NCBI GenBank assembly: GCA_963816315.1 | Contig: CAWFJZ010000036.1 | Coordinates: forward strand, 186,001 to 250,000 | Origin: CADEEN01 sp963816315 | GTDB taxonomy: Bacteria; Pseudomonadota; Gammaproteobacteria; Burkholderiales; Burkholderiaceae_C | Length of the DNA stretch: 64,000 nt | Direction of reading: 5' to 3' | Shown here: positions 54,006-63,797 of the stretch, piece after piece | How the letters are laid out: the number at the start of each line of letters is the position of its first letter | How positions within the stretch are numbered: position 1 is the first letter of the stretch | Program-made: the position numbers and the translations under genes | Notes under the pieces: generated by a model | What the model was told of the DNA's origin: nothing | The model's input: the letters and a program-made list of their open reading frames with translations, nothing else | The model's database searches: none

Positions 54006-55919
54006 GCGGCGCGTTTCACCAAAGGCAGCAGCGGCACATCGACGATCGCCAGGGTCGCCGCTAACGCTGCCGCTGCGCCCGTCCTCGAACTTCATCGCCG
54101 TCTCGATGAACTGCTCGCTCTTGCCGCCGTACAGCGCATCGACCAGCACCTGGTACTTGTCGGCGATCGCGCCGCGGCGGACCTTGCGCGTGCGCGTCAG
54201 TTCGCCGTCGTCGGCGTCGAGCTCTTTGTGCAGCACGAGGAAGCGGCTGATCTGGCCGCCGGCGAGCTTTTCATCGGCCGCGAGGTCGGCGTTGACCTTC
54301 TTCACGCAGTCGGCAATCAGCTCGCGCACTTCGGGCTTGCCGGCCAGGTCGAGGTAGCCGGCGTAGGGCAGGTTGCGCCGCTCGGCCCAGTTGCCGACGG
54401 CGTCGAAGTCGATGTTGATGAAGGCGCAGGTCTTGTCGCGCTTGTCGCCGAAGGCCACCGCTTCCTTGATGTACGGAAAGAACTTCAGCTTGTTCTCGAT
54501 GTACTTGGGCGCGAACATCGAACCGTCGGCGAGGCGGCCCACGTCCTTCGCGCGGTCGATGATCTTCAGGTGGCCGGTCGCGTCGAGGTAGCCCGCATCG
54601 CCGGTGCGGTACCAGCCGTCGGCCGTGAGCACCTCGCGCGTTGCCGCTTCGTTCTTGTAGTAGCCCTTCAACAGGCCGTTGCTCTTGACCAGCAGCTCAC
54701 CGTTGTCATCGACCTTGATCTGCACGCCTTCGATCGGCACGCCGACCGTGTCGGCCTTGACCTCATGGTCGGGCTGCAGGCAGACGAAGACCGCGGTTTC
54801 GGTCGAACCGTAGAGCTGCTTCAGGTTGATGCCGATCGAGCGGTAGAACGTGAACAGATCCGGCCCGATCGCCTCGCCCGCGGTGTAGGCCACGCGCACG
54901 CGCGAGAAGCCGAGCGTGTTGCGCAGCGGGCCGTAGATGAAGAGGTTGCCGAGCTGGTACGCCAGCTTGTCCGTCAGCCCGACGGGTTTGCCATCCATCA
55001 ACGCAGGCCCGACGCGCTGCGCGACGTCCATGAACGTCTTGTAGAGCGCCTTCTTCAGCGCGCTCGCGTCCTCCATGCGGATCGTCACGCTCGTCAACAG
55101 CGCTTCGAAGACGCGCGGCGGCGCGAAGTAGTACGTGGGCCCGACTTCCTTCAAGTCGATCGACGCCGTGGCCGCGCTCTCGGGGCAGTTGACGACATAA
55201 CCGCAGGCCAGCCACTGCGCATACGAAAAGATGTTCTGGCCGATCCACGCCGGCGGTAGATACGCGAGCACTTCTTCGGCGGAGGTCAGCTTGTCGAAGC
55301 GCGCTCCGGCCTGCGCTCGGTCGAGCAGCGTGAAGTGCGAATGCACGACGCCCTTCGGATTGCCGGTGGTGCCGGAGGTGAAGAACATCGCGGCCACGTC
55401 GTGCGGGTCGGCTTTGGCGACTTCGGCATCGAACACGTCGGGCACGTTGCCGGCCAGCAGCGTGTCGAGCCCCGCCAGCCCCGGCTCGTTGTAGTTGCGC
55501 AAGCCACGCGGGTCGTCGAACCAGATTCGCGCGAGTGCGGGGCACTGCGGCCGGATTTCGAGCAGCTTGTCCACCTGCTCCTGGTCTTCGACGATCGCAA
55601 ACGCCACGTCGGCGTTGACGATCGGGAAGACGAACTCCGTCGAGGCGGCGTCCTGGTACAGCGGCACCGGAATCGCGCCGAGCGACTGAGCGGCCAGCAT
55701 CGACGCATACAGCCGCGGCCGGTTCTCGCCGATGACGACGATGTGCTGGCCGCGCTGCAAGCCCGCCGCGGCCAGGCCGTTGGCGAGTTGCCTGACCAGC
55801 GCCGCCAACTGCCGCCAGGTCAGCGTCTGCCAGATGCCGTACTCCTTCTCGCGCAACGCCGGCGCATCGGGGCGCGCTTTCGCGTGTTCGAGCAAGAGGC
55901 GGGGGAAGGTGGTTTGCAA
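54002..55919 (-). pseudogene. Long-chain/aryl acyl-CoA ligase, apparent fusion to LivG by a +1 frameshift
   Basis: About 639 residues. AMP-binding motif FFTSGTTGNPKGVVHSHF, then QLYGSTETAVFVC, GWYRTGDAGYLDATGHL and KYIENKLKFFPYIKEAV. Near 54057 an extra G (GTTAGCGGCGACC) shifts the frame; without it the protein ends ATLAIVDVPLLPLVKRAA and a TGA at 54004-54002. With it, translation would run into LivG as a 913-residue chain. First gene of the liv operon. It should activate an imported organic acid to its CoA ester. Confidence 0.87.
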
Positions 55920-55932
55920 AGGGCGTCTCGAT

Positions 55933-55947
55933 GTGACAGGGCGTCAC
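55933..55947 (-). promoter_or_regulatory. Small dyad near the ligase start
   Basis: GTGAC-AGGGC-GTCAC, 14 bp upstream of the ligase ATG. The flanking bases (TGTGAC...GTCACTT) resemble a Crp half-site pair with one extra spacer base. Confidence 0.35.
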
Positions 55948-55983
55948 TTGGAGCGCGATGCTAGAAAGAAGTTTGACGCTGGG

Positions 55984-56001
55984 TTGTCGCTCTGACGACA
56001 A
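55984..56001. promoter_or_regulatory. Crp/Fnr-type operator between divergent promoters
   Basis: TTGTCG-CTCTGA-CGACAA, a perfect 18-bp dyad with 6-base spacer, central in the 121-bp gap between the ligase and regulator genes. A candidate promoter for the regulator, TTGACG (55973-55978) and GACAAT (55997-56002) spaced 18 bp, overlaps it, so binding would affect the regulator directly. Confidence 0.55.
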
Positions 56002-56040
56002 TCCAAGGGCAATCCCGAGCAGGACATTCCCGCCCCGCCC

Positions 56041-56790
56041 TTGTCAGCACCTCGTCAACTTCCCGCGATTTCGCTGCGCCACCGCGTGCGCGCGGCCACG
56101 GCCGACGAGCTGAGACGCGTGCCGTGGTGGCCCCTGCTCGACGACGAACAACGCCAGCGCGCCGGCGCCGACATGCAGGTGGCGGATGCCGAACCGGGCG
56201 AGTTCCTGTGCCGCATCGGCCGCCCGGCGACGCTGTGGCTCGGCGTCGTCGAGGGCCTGCTGAAGATGAGCAACGATAGCGCGATGGGCCCGCCGATCAC
56301 CTTCACCGGCGTGCCGTCCGGCGCCTGGTTCGGCGAAGGCACGCTGCTCAAGCGCGAGAGCTACCGCTACAACATCGAGGCCCTGCGGGCCAGCGTCGTC
56401 GCCGGCTTGCCGATCGCCACCTTCGAATGGCTGCTCGAACGCAGCCTGCCGTTCAACCGCCACCTGATGAACCAGTTGAACGAGCGCCTGTCGCAGTTCA
56501 TCGCCGCGCGCGAGATCGATCGCATGACCGACCCCGACACCAAGGTCGCGCGCAGCCTCGGCGCGTTGTTCCACCCGGTGCTCTACCCGGGCGTCGGCGA
56601 AGTGCTGCGCATCACGCAGCAGGAGTTGGGCTATCTGGTGGGTTTGTCGCGGCAGCGTGTCAACGAAGCGCTGACGCGGCTGCAAGATCAGGGCTGGATC
56701 CGCGTCGAGTACGGCGGCGTGCGCGTGCTCGATCTGGCGGCGCTGCAGCGCGCGCGGCCGTTGTCGGATGACCCATATCGCGGGTCTTGA
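56041..56790 (+). CDS. Crp/Fnr-family transcriptional regulator
   Basis: 249 residues from a TTG at 56041; there is no ATG near. The N-terminal cupin (FLCRIGRPATLWLGVVEGLL) lacks the cysteines of Fnr and the cAMP-binding arginine pattern is not evident. The DNA-binding helix-turn-helix is ITQQELGYLVGLSRQRVNEA. Long helices connect the domains. Regulators of this sort sit divergent from liv/ligase operons in many Burkholderiales. It probably controls the seven-gene operon through the 55984 dyad. Confidence 0.8.
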   Translation: MSAPRQLPAISLRHRVRAATADELRRVPWWPLLDDEQRQRAGADMQVADAEPGEFLCRIGRPATLWLGVVEGLLKMSNDSAMGPPITFTGVPSGAWFGEGTLLKRESYRYNIEALRASVVAGLPIATFEWLLERSLPFNRHLMNQLNERLSQFIAAREIDRMTDPDTKVARSLGALFHPVLYPGVGEVLRITQQELGYLVGLSRQRVNEALTRLQDQGWIRVEYGGVRVLDLAALQRARPLSDDPYRGS

Positions 56791-56911
56791 CCGGCAAATC
56801 GTGAGCCGCGCCAGCGGCAATTCATAAGGCGAGCGCGCTTTCTGCGCGTACGCCCGTGCAGTGGCCTTCTAGCCGCTGCTTGTCATCAACCAAAGCTCGA
56901 AAGGGCCACAA

Positions 56912-57910
56912 ATGGAAGAAGCGTTCGAGGCTCGCGTTCGCGAGCTCAAGCAACGCATGCGCGGTCGATGGACCGAGTTCCTGCGCGCATGCGGCGTCGA
57001 CGAAGCGATCCTCAGCGGTCGCAACAGGCCATGCCCGATGTGTGGCGGCCGAGATCGGTTTCAGTACACCGACAAATACGAAATGGGCAACTTCCACTGC
57101 AGAGGATGCGGGCCAGGCGATGGCTTTGCTCTGTTGCAGGGCACGTTGGGCATGACCTTCCGTGATTCGACTGCCCAGATCGATCAGTACTTGGGCCGGG
57201 CGTCGGAACCGCGCAATCCATCGAGCGCCGCCGCGCATCAGCGCACGCGGGTCGACTTGGCAATGAAGCTGTGGGAGGAAGCCAAGCCTGTGACCAGCGG
57301 CGACGCGGTCGACAGCTATCTGAGCAATCGAGGCCTACGACTCAGCACGGCCTCGATCGCATTGCGCTGTCATCCGAAGTTGGGCTACTACGCCAGGCAA
57401 CCGGGCAATGAGCGGTCGCAACTCGTTGGCCACTATCCAGCGATGCTGGGGCTGGTCCGCACGTGCGACGGCAATCCCGTCACCTTGCATCGCACTTACC
57501 TGAGCGACGGCCGAAAGGCGCCAGTCCCCGACGCGAAGAAGCTTCTGAGTTCCGGCATTCCCGGCGCTTCGGTCCAGCTCTTTGCAGCTACAGACGAATT
57601 GGCCGTCGCCGAAGGCATCGAAACTGCCCTGGCGGTTCATCTGGCCACAGGCAAGCCGGTGTGGTCGGCCATCAATGCCGGCAATCTGGAACGCCTGGTG
57701 ATTCCGAGCACAGTGCGGCGTCTGTGCATCTATGCGGACAACGATGCGTTGTCCAAGTTCGACGGTCAAGCCGCCGCGTATGCACTCGCACGCCGGCTTC
57801 GGCGGGAGGATGCTGCGCGCGAGGTTGCCGTCTATACGCCCAGGAGGGCGGGCCACGACTGGGCAGACGTGTGGAACGTCCGACAGTCTTTGGCAGTTGT
57901 CGCGGCGTAG
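56912..57910 (+). CDS. Zinc-ribbon/Toprim primase-like protein
   Basis: 332 residues. N-terminal zinc ribbon: RPCPMCGGRDRFQYTDK and FHCRGCGPGDGFALL. A middle helical part (DLAMKLWEEAKPV) follows. The Toprim core is visible as LAVAEGIETALAVHL and RRLCIYADNDALSK, with catalytic Glu and Asp pair. Such proteins are encoded by prophages, plasmids and integrative elements, where they prime replication. No phage structural genes accompany it. It converges with tniQ and may be cargo or a trace of an older element. Confidence 0.8.
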   Translation: MEEAFEARVRELKQRMRGRWTEFLRACGVDEAILSGRNRPCPMCGGRDRFQYTDKYEMGNFHCRGCGPGDGFALLQGTLGMTFRDSTAQIDQYLGRASEPRNPSSAAAHQRTRVDLAMKLWEEAKPVTSGDAVDSYLSNRGLRLSTASIALRCHPKLGYYARQPGNERSQLVGHYPAMLGLVRTCDGNPVTLHRTYLSDGRKAPVPDAKKLLSSGIPGASVQLFAATDELAVAEGIETALAVHLATGKPVWSAINAGNLERLVIPSTVRRLCIYADNDALSKFDGQAAAYALARRLRREDAAREVAVYTPRRAGHDWADVWNVRQSLAVVAA

Positions 57911-57923
57911 CCGCGGAGCAAAT

Positions 57924-57948
57924 CGGGGGTGGCGACAAGCCACCCCCG
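57924..57948 (+). terminator. Hairpin after the primase-like gene
   Basis: CGGGGGTGG-CGACAAG-CCACCCCCG, 9-bp perfect stem, 13 bp past the stop codon; no T-run. It lies between convergent genes and may serve tniQ too. Confidence 0.55.
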
Positions 57949-58012
57949 GTCATCTACATGCGCGGCCTCGCCGCGGGGTGGACGCTGCTCGGCTCAGTGC
58001 TGATTTGCTAGC

Positions 58013-59894
58013 TCAAGGGCCAGGAAGGCTGCTGCACCTGAAGCGGTGATCCACCAAACGGCGAATGCGACTCGCGCGCGAGCGCTCGACGTACAGAACA
58101 GGGCAGCCGCGCCCTCCGGTGCGAACGACGGGAATCTTGCGGCGCTCGCATGCGTCGGCGGCACTTCCGGCTCGTACGCTTGTCCCCAGGACTTTGCGCA
58201 GGCGGACGTAGCGGTCGCTGAAACGCCGGATCTCCGCGCGCTCAAACGCGATCTGCGTCTCCGTCAGCACCGCGCTGAGGTGCCCGTCGACTACCAGCCT
58301 CAACACCCCCAGCTTTGACAAGGCCAGCGCATGGCCGGCGCCGCCCAAAGTCAGGCGCTGCTGCTCGCTCTCCGCCTTGACGTTCCAAAGATCCTCGACG
58401 GCGACCGTGGCATCGAGAAACGGCTGCGTCTGCAACGAATAGACCTTCACCTCGCCGGCGAGGAGTTTGCGAACGATGTCCGACTTCCACTTGGTGAAGA
58501 AGCCGTAGGAATTCGTCCGCATGGCGTCGTAGAGCGACACCACCTCGAGGCCCTTCGGCTTTCGTGACACCGGCAAGGCGGCCCAGCGCTCCCGGAAACG
58601 TTCGACATCATGCGAAGCCACACTGGCCGATCGGGATCCGATATTGGTGCTTGCCAGCTCGCCGCTGGCGCGCAGTTCCTGGACCACGCTGAGGGGCAGT
58701 CCCATCACGTGAGTGACGTTGGCCAGACGCATGACCTTCATGGAGCACAGTTCCGGCCGCAGTTGATCCGCACGCACGAAGTGGCGTGCGTGCTTGCCAT
58801 GCGTCACACGACGCACCTCCAGCAATCCGTCATCGACGATGCGTGCCATGGTGCGTGGGTCGAGCTTCAGGCGGCGAGCGGCTTCCTCCTGGCTGACCCA
58901 CCGCGGCTCGATGCCGGCCTCGCGCATGACCCGCGCCAACCGCGTGTCGGCCAACGTATCGGGCATCCTCAGCGCGATGTACTCGAGCACTTGCTGCGCC
59001 AAGCAATCTCTGTCGGCGTGGTCGAAATGCCGCGCCAGCCTCCGAAACAGCCGACGGACGCACAGCACACGCTTGATGCCCGTGCCGTCCGCCATGTCGC
59101 GGGCATCGACGCCGTCACGCCGGCTGACCGCCGCGTCAAGGCTGCGATGGAAGCCTTCGGGCCAATCCAGCAGCGCAGCGGCCGAGGCGGTCGTGATCGT
59201 TTCCGGATGCTTGACGACCGGCAGATCGCCCGCCAGACGCGCCAGCAAGCGAAGCACCCTGTGCAGCTCTTCGAGCGACATGCGTGCGATCTGCTCGACC
59301 AAGGCGTTAGGTGATCCGACGTATTGCAGCCACGGTTGCGTGTTGCCGGCCAGCGTGCATTCGACGGCCGCGCTGAGGGCAAGGTGCTCGGCGGGTGCTG
59401 GGTCGCTCATGGCGCTTGCCAGGTCCTCGCCACAGCGGCAAGTGGCCACTTGAGGGCGGAGCCAACTGATCGGCTTGCCGCAGCCAGGACATTGATTCAG
59501 CAACATGAGCTTGTGCCGTGGGCACGCTCGGACGATCCGCAGATCCCAGACGGCGCGCGCGTAGCCGTCATCGCGGATGACGCCGGGCAGATGGCGACGC
59601 GGCTGTTTCGCAGCGTGCCCTCCTCGATGCAGTGGCCCTGGAACCGGACCGTACGGGCATCCGGATGGGGCTTCACGTAGGCTAGTCGCTCGGCAAGCTT
59701 CGGGTCGAGGTTGCACATCTCGCAATCACACCCAGCTTGCTGCGTACGAGATACGTATGACCGCTGCGCGCGAGTCCGGCCAGCCGCAGCAAAGGTGTGG
59801 CCGACGGCAGGAGGTTGGCCTCGGCCAGGAGCATGAGCCAGCTCAGCGCGCTCTCGTCGGCCAGGGGGTCCAGCACGAAAGGCAACGTATCCAT
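58013..59894 (-). pseudogene. tniQ: TniQ/TnsD-family target-selection protein, two frameshifts
   Basis: About 627 residues. The N-terminal TniQ domain starts MDTLPFVLDPLADESALSWL and, after shifts near 59720 and 59585, continues MCNLDPKLAERLAYVKPHPD and VRACPRHKLMLLNQCPGCGK, with the paired Cys/His zinc sites. The C-terminal half contains EEAARRLKLDPRTMARIVDD, a helix-turn-helix. TniQ/TnsD proteins recognise the attachment site. Length is greater than Tn5053 TniQ (about 400) and nearer TnsD, suggesting a site-specific targeter. Confidence 0.8.
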
Positions 59895-59896
59895 GG

Positions 59897-60892
59897 TCAG
59901 GCCTCCAGCGTGTCGGTGATCGGCGAGGCCTTACGCCTGCGAGGCAAAGGCGTCACTTCGGGTGGGCGCTCGCCGATGCGCAGCGCGTAGGAGATGCCGG
60001 CCGCTTCGTCATTGAGGTCGAATTCGGCAGCGAACGGCCTGACCTGCTGACCGTCGTACAGAACGGCGGACAGATGCGCTTCGTCAAGATGGGGCCAGTC
60101 GACCCGCATGCGCTGATCGCGTTCGGCGTAGTCGAGCAGCTTGCGAAAGATCTTGTGCACGTACCCGATCAGTCCGCCGGAGGCCACGTACCAACGAAAG
60201 CCAGCCTCCTCGTCCGAGAACGTCGGCAACTTGAGTCTGTGCAGCGCCTCCCTGAAGGCCTCCAGGATCGACAAGAAGGTCGACCGATCGGCCTCATTCG
60301 CCCAATCGAAGCGCGGCAAGCGAACGGCCTGCGCGCAGCGCCTTCTCAGCTGTTCGTTGGCCATCAGGACCGCCATCGAGTCCTCCAGCCCCGCACCGAT
60401 CACCTGAAGGCGTGCTTCGTCGACCAGCGTCTTGAACAAGTCGGCAATCTCGAAGTTGATGACGCCATTGGGTGATACGCAGTGCTGGGTCTCGTCGAGC
60501 AGCAGTCCCTTGCAGCCGGTGCGCACGAACATCTCGATCACGCGGATTTGCATCTTGTCCTCGGAGCCGAGGTAGTACAGGGGATAGCCGAGCACGTGCA
60601 GCAGCTTCATGAGCACGGCGCGGGTCTTCTTCGACCGCGGCAGCATCATGTAGCGCACGGGGCAAGTCGTCCCTGCGGCGGCCGCCGCCTCCTGGTAGTG
60701 CTTGAGGACGCATTGCAGGACTTTGGTCTTGCCGCCGCCGGAAGGCCCGATGACGGGCAGCAGGGTGTGGTCGTGGTAGCGATCGGCCGCATCGATGGTC
60801 TCGCGGACAGCGACGAAAGCGCGTTCGTGCGCGGGATAGTTGATGACGAGTTCGTCCAGGCGATTGAACAGGCCGGGGTCGAAGCGTTTCAT
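59897..60892 (-). CDS. tniB: TniB/TnsC-like AAA+ ATPase of the transposon
   Basis: 331 residues from ATG 60892, intact. Walker A is LLPVIGPSGGGKTKVLQCVL and the Walker B-like region is CKGLLLDETQHC. The R-finger area and C-terminal helical part (RLPRFDWANEADR) follow. The protein links target recognition (TniQ) to transposase (TniA). Stop codon is two bases before the tniQ start. It is the only intact gene in this module. Confidence 0.85.
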   Translation of the reverse strand: MKRFDPGLFNRLDELVINYPAHERAFVAVRETIDAADRYHDHTLLPVIGPSGGGKTKVLQCVLKHYQEAAAAAGTTCPVRYMMLPRSKKTRAVLMKLLHVLGYPLYYLGSEDKMQIRVIEMFVRTGCKGLLLDETQHCVSPNGVINFEIADLFKTLVDEARLQVIGAGLEDSMAVLMANEQLRRRCAQAVRLPRFDWANEADRSTFLSILEAFREALHRLKLPTFSDEEAGFRWYVASGGLIGYVHKIFRKLLDYAERDQRMRVDWPHLDEAHLSAVLYDGQQVRPFAAEFDLNDEAAGISYALRIGERPPEVTPLPRRRKASPITDTLEA

Positions 60893-60972
60893 GATGGTCT
60901 CCGTAAAAGCCGGCAAGCTCGGCACCGAGCCTGCCAATGAGGGTGTCAATGGCCGGTGCCAGCCGCTGTGCA

Positions 60973-62966
60973 TCAGAAGCGGCGCGACACGAACGACACC
61001 GCCAGGCGCGAGACGGCGACCGGCACTTTCTTCGGCGGCCGAGCGGGCTTGACGCCCGGCAACGCGGGGCGCCGATTCACCGGCTTGGGTGTTGTCGACA
61101 TCGCTTGGGCGGCCTGGCCGGCCTCGGCGTAACGAGCCGACCGCGCCCGCGTCGCCTTCGACTTGGCGCGCAGGCCACGTTCGACGATCTCGCTGACGCG
61201 GTTCTTGGCTTCCGCCAGAGCCACGATGTCGTTGCGGCCCTGGAACTGGCGCTTGGCGCAGCGCACGCACACCGTGTGCTGCCAGCGCGACAGCCCCTTG
61301 GCGTAGGCGGCGAAGCGTTCGATGATCGGCACGGCGATGTACTTCTCGGTGGCGTCGTCGAACACCCAAACCTGCCCGAGGTCCTCGGGCGACTTGCGGA
61401 TGGCGACCTTGAGGCGCCCGTTCCCGCGCGCTAGCAAGGGACGCAGCGCCCGGCTGTTGTAGAAGAGGTGGTCGAGTTCGATTCCCTCGTGCGTGAGGGT
61501 GCGCTCGTCGGGCACGGCCAGGTCCTGGTCGAGTTGGATGGCCGAGGTCGGCAACGGCAGGACGCGATTGCGCATCTCCTCTTCCCACGACGCGAGCGGC
61601 GCAATCCCCAAGACGCGATGGACCCGGCAGTGGTAGTAGTCGACGATCCAGGTGTGGATGCACTCGTGCAACTGCTCGAGCGTGATGCAGGCGTGACGGG
61701 CGCTCTGGTAGTCGCCGCGCTCGAACAGATTGGCGAAGGTGGTACCGGGCACGCCGTGCGCGACGGCGCGGTTGATGAATCCGAGCAGTCGCTCGATGGT
61801 TCCCTTCATCCAGGGCCGCCTGATGGGGCAGTAGTCCAGCGCGATGCCGTAGCGCCCGGCGAAGTCCTGCAACGCCTCGGCGTGGAAGTCCTTGCCGTTG
61901 TCCAGTCCCACGCTCTCCATCACGCCGAAGCAAGGCCAGGCGTGCTGGAGCCGCGGGTAGCGGTCCTTGATGTAGGTCTTGGGCAGGATCGCGTGACGCA
62001 GGCAACGCAGGATCGAGAGATAGCTGGGCGGTCCGAACGACAACGCGTAGCCGAGGCGGTGCGGTGTCGCAGATCGGCCGCCAGCGTCAGGCATGGTCGG
62101 CCGAGGGCAGGAACGTGCGCTCATCGACCACCATCACGTTGATCAAGGTGTGATCGATCTCGACGCGCTGCATGCCGCGTCGATGCGCCGGTAGCCCAGC
62201 ACCTGCCGAAACTTGTGCTCGGCGTACTCGCGGCCATAGCGCGCCGCGCAGCGCTCGAGGGGTCGATGCCCAGAGGACCGACTGCAGCCTGCGCATCGTC
62301 GGCAGTGGCATCGGCTCGTCGCCTTCGGGACGCAGCGGCCGGCGCGAGCCACGCTGTCACCCCCTGATCGTCCAAAGCGACCTGCAGCGTAGGTCGTGTG
62401 CGCGTCAGGTACTTTGCGTCGAGCGACTCCATGATCAGAGCGCGCATGGGGGTGCCGATGCGGTCGGTGCGGTTGCCGCGCTCCTTCACGCGCGGCAGCA
62501 GCGCCACGATGTCGTGCCCGCCGGCGATGTAGTCATGACACCAGCGGTTGACGGTCGACACGCTCGGTCGTTGAGGATCCTTCAGCAGGCAGCCCACGCT
62601 GCGGATCAGAGGCTTCATGAACTCCTTGCTGCGAGCCCCATCGACACACACGTCGACATACCGCAAGTGCCGGCGCGCTTCCTTGCGCTCGGCTTCGCTG
62701 GCGGCGTCCCACGCCGACCGCACACAAAGGCCCTCGACCGTCGCTTGGTCCGCGGACGACTTGTCGCCGGTGGGATCGCGGTCGAACGCGTACTCGAGCA
62801 CGCCGGTGCGGAGCATTTCGAGCAGCTGTTGTTCGCCGTGTTCGCACAGATGTCCGCTGCGTTCGTGTTCGAGCTGCCAGGTGCCGTCGGGCAGGCGTTT
62901 CGTGAGTCGGTGCGGCTCCTCGTGGATGAGCACGCGCGCGTTGCGCTTGATTTCGAAGATGGCCAT
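60973..62966 (-). pseudogene. tniA: TniA/TnsB-like DDE transposase, several frameshifts
   Basis: About 664 residues. The N-terminal part starts MAIFEIKRNARVLIHEEPHR. The catalytic triad is spread over frames: Asp in QRVEIDHTLINVMVVDE, Asp in VGLDNGKDFHAEALQ and Glu in PWMKGTIERLLGF. Mu-C and winged-helix parts follow (LDHLFYNSRALRPLL). Breaks lie near 62350, 62250 and 62110. Ends with a Lys/Pro-rich tail. As read it cannot transpose. Confidence 0.82.
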
Positions 62967-62968
62967 GG

Positions 62969-63587
62969 TCAGTCCTTCACGTTGGATGGCGACTCGTTGA
63001 GCTCGATACGGCTGTCAGGCCGCAGCCGATCCGACGGGACGAGTCGCAAGCTCCCGTCGAAGATCAATCGACACGCCTCGTGCGGCTGCAGCAGTGCGTG
63101 CTCGCCGCGTATCACCTCGTGCCAGGGCACTGCACCCACGCGCGCCAACTCGCGACGCACGCGCTCGCGTGCCAGCGGCGGCACCGGTCGCCAGGCATGG
63201 CTTCGCAGTAGCGTCGCGATTTCCAGGCGCTCTGCGCTTATGAATGCATCGATGGAGAAGCGGCGATAGCCGATGCCCAAGGGCACCAGTTGCGAGCGCA
63301 AGGACTCCGCGGCTCCGTCAAGATAGGCGTTCGTCGCGCTGGCAAGCTCAGCCTCGTCCCAGAACGCCTGCGTCAGCGCCTGCCGAACCCACAGGACGGG
63401 TTCGGCTTTGTGCTGGAGGCCTCTGTGCCAATAGCGGACCACCGCGGGCGTCAAGCGGAAGGTCGCACAACTCCGGCATGACGTTGAGCGCCAGGAGGAG
63501 TTGCCGGTGACGCCGGTCGAACGTGCGAAACGTGCGGCCGGTGCGCAGGCTGCGCACCTGCGAGAACGCCCGCACGCCGGCCTGCAC
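62969..63587 (-). pseudogene. TnsA-like protein with no visible catalytic motif, one frameshift
   Basis: About 206 residues from GTG 63587. First frame: VQAGVRAFSQVRSLRTGRTF and LLLALNVMPELC. After a +1 break near 63455: FRLTPAVVRYWHRGLQHKAE and, later, RRFSIDAFISAERLEIATLL, which resembles the TnsA C-terminal strand-helix. Position immediately before tniA fits TnsA. The nuclease pair (PDF, VEVK) is not seen, so it may lack 5'-cleavage activity. Alternatively it is an unrelated accessory protein. Confidence 0.5.
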
Positions 63588-63762
63588 CCCCTCGAAGGGT
63601 CGCGCCAGGCGACCTCGGCGGTCACCGCCGCGCTACGCGATGGAGAACCAACTGGGCGGTCGTGCACGGTGTGCACGCCAACCCGCTCGAAACAGGGCGT
63701 GAGCGTGGCCTGCTGCCGGACACGTCCCAGCAGTGGCGGACAAAAGAATGCCTACCGCAGGC

Positions 63763-63791
63763 TTGACAACAAACCGCGCTCTGACTAATCT
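63763..63791 (+). promoter_or_regulatory. Strong sigma-70 promoter
   Basis: TTGACA (63763-63768), 17-bp spacer, TAATCT (63786-63791). The -35 matches consensus and the -10 matches four of six. Start would be near 63798. Confidence 0.6.
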
Positions 63792-63797
63792 TTTTGT

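Larger units (their letters stand above)
58013..63742 (-). mobile_element. Tn7/Tn5053-like transposition module (TnsA-like, TniA, TniB, TniQ)
   Basis: Four minus-strand genes in the order expected of such transposons. A candidate outer end lies near 63735-63742, where GGCGGACA forms TGTCCGCC on the other strand with a second TGTCCGG nearby. I could not find a matching left end, so the limits are provisional; the primase-like gene may lie inside. TniR/resolvase and any CRISPR genes are absent. Confidence 0.6.

Noticed and set aside
52842..55259. 805-residue plus-strand open frame across the liv operon
   Set aside because: It spans livH, livG and ligase in antisense, with no start signal or domain.
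53178..55919. Novel ligase-ABC ATPase fusion protein
   Set aside because: The alternative frame restores a normal ligase C-terminus with a stop overlapping livG by ATGA; an inserted base explains the fusion.
56912..57910. Prophage
   Set aside because: Only a primase-like gene is seen; no capsid, terminase, tail or integrase genes.
57911..58012. Left end of the transposon
   Set aside because: I looked for TGTCCGCC-like ends here and before 56912 but found no convincing match, so no boundary is claimed.
56912..63742. CRISPR-associated transposon
   Set aside because: No cas genes and no repeat-spacer array are present next to the tni genes.
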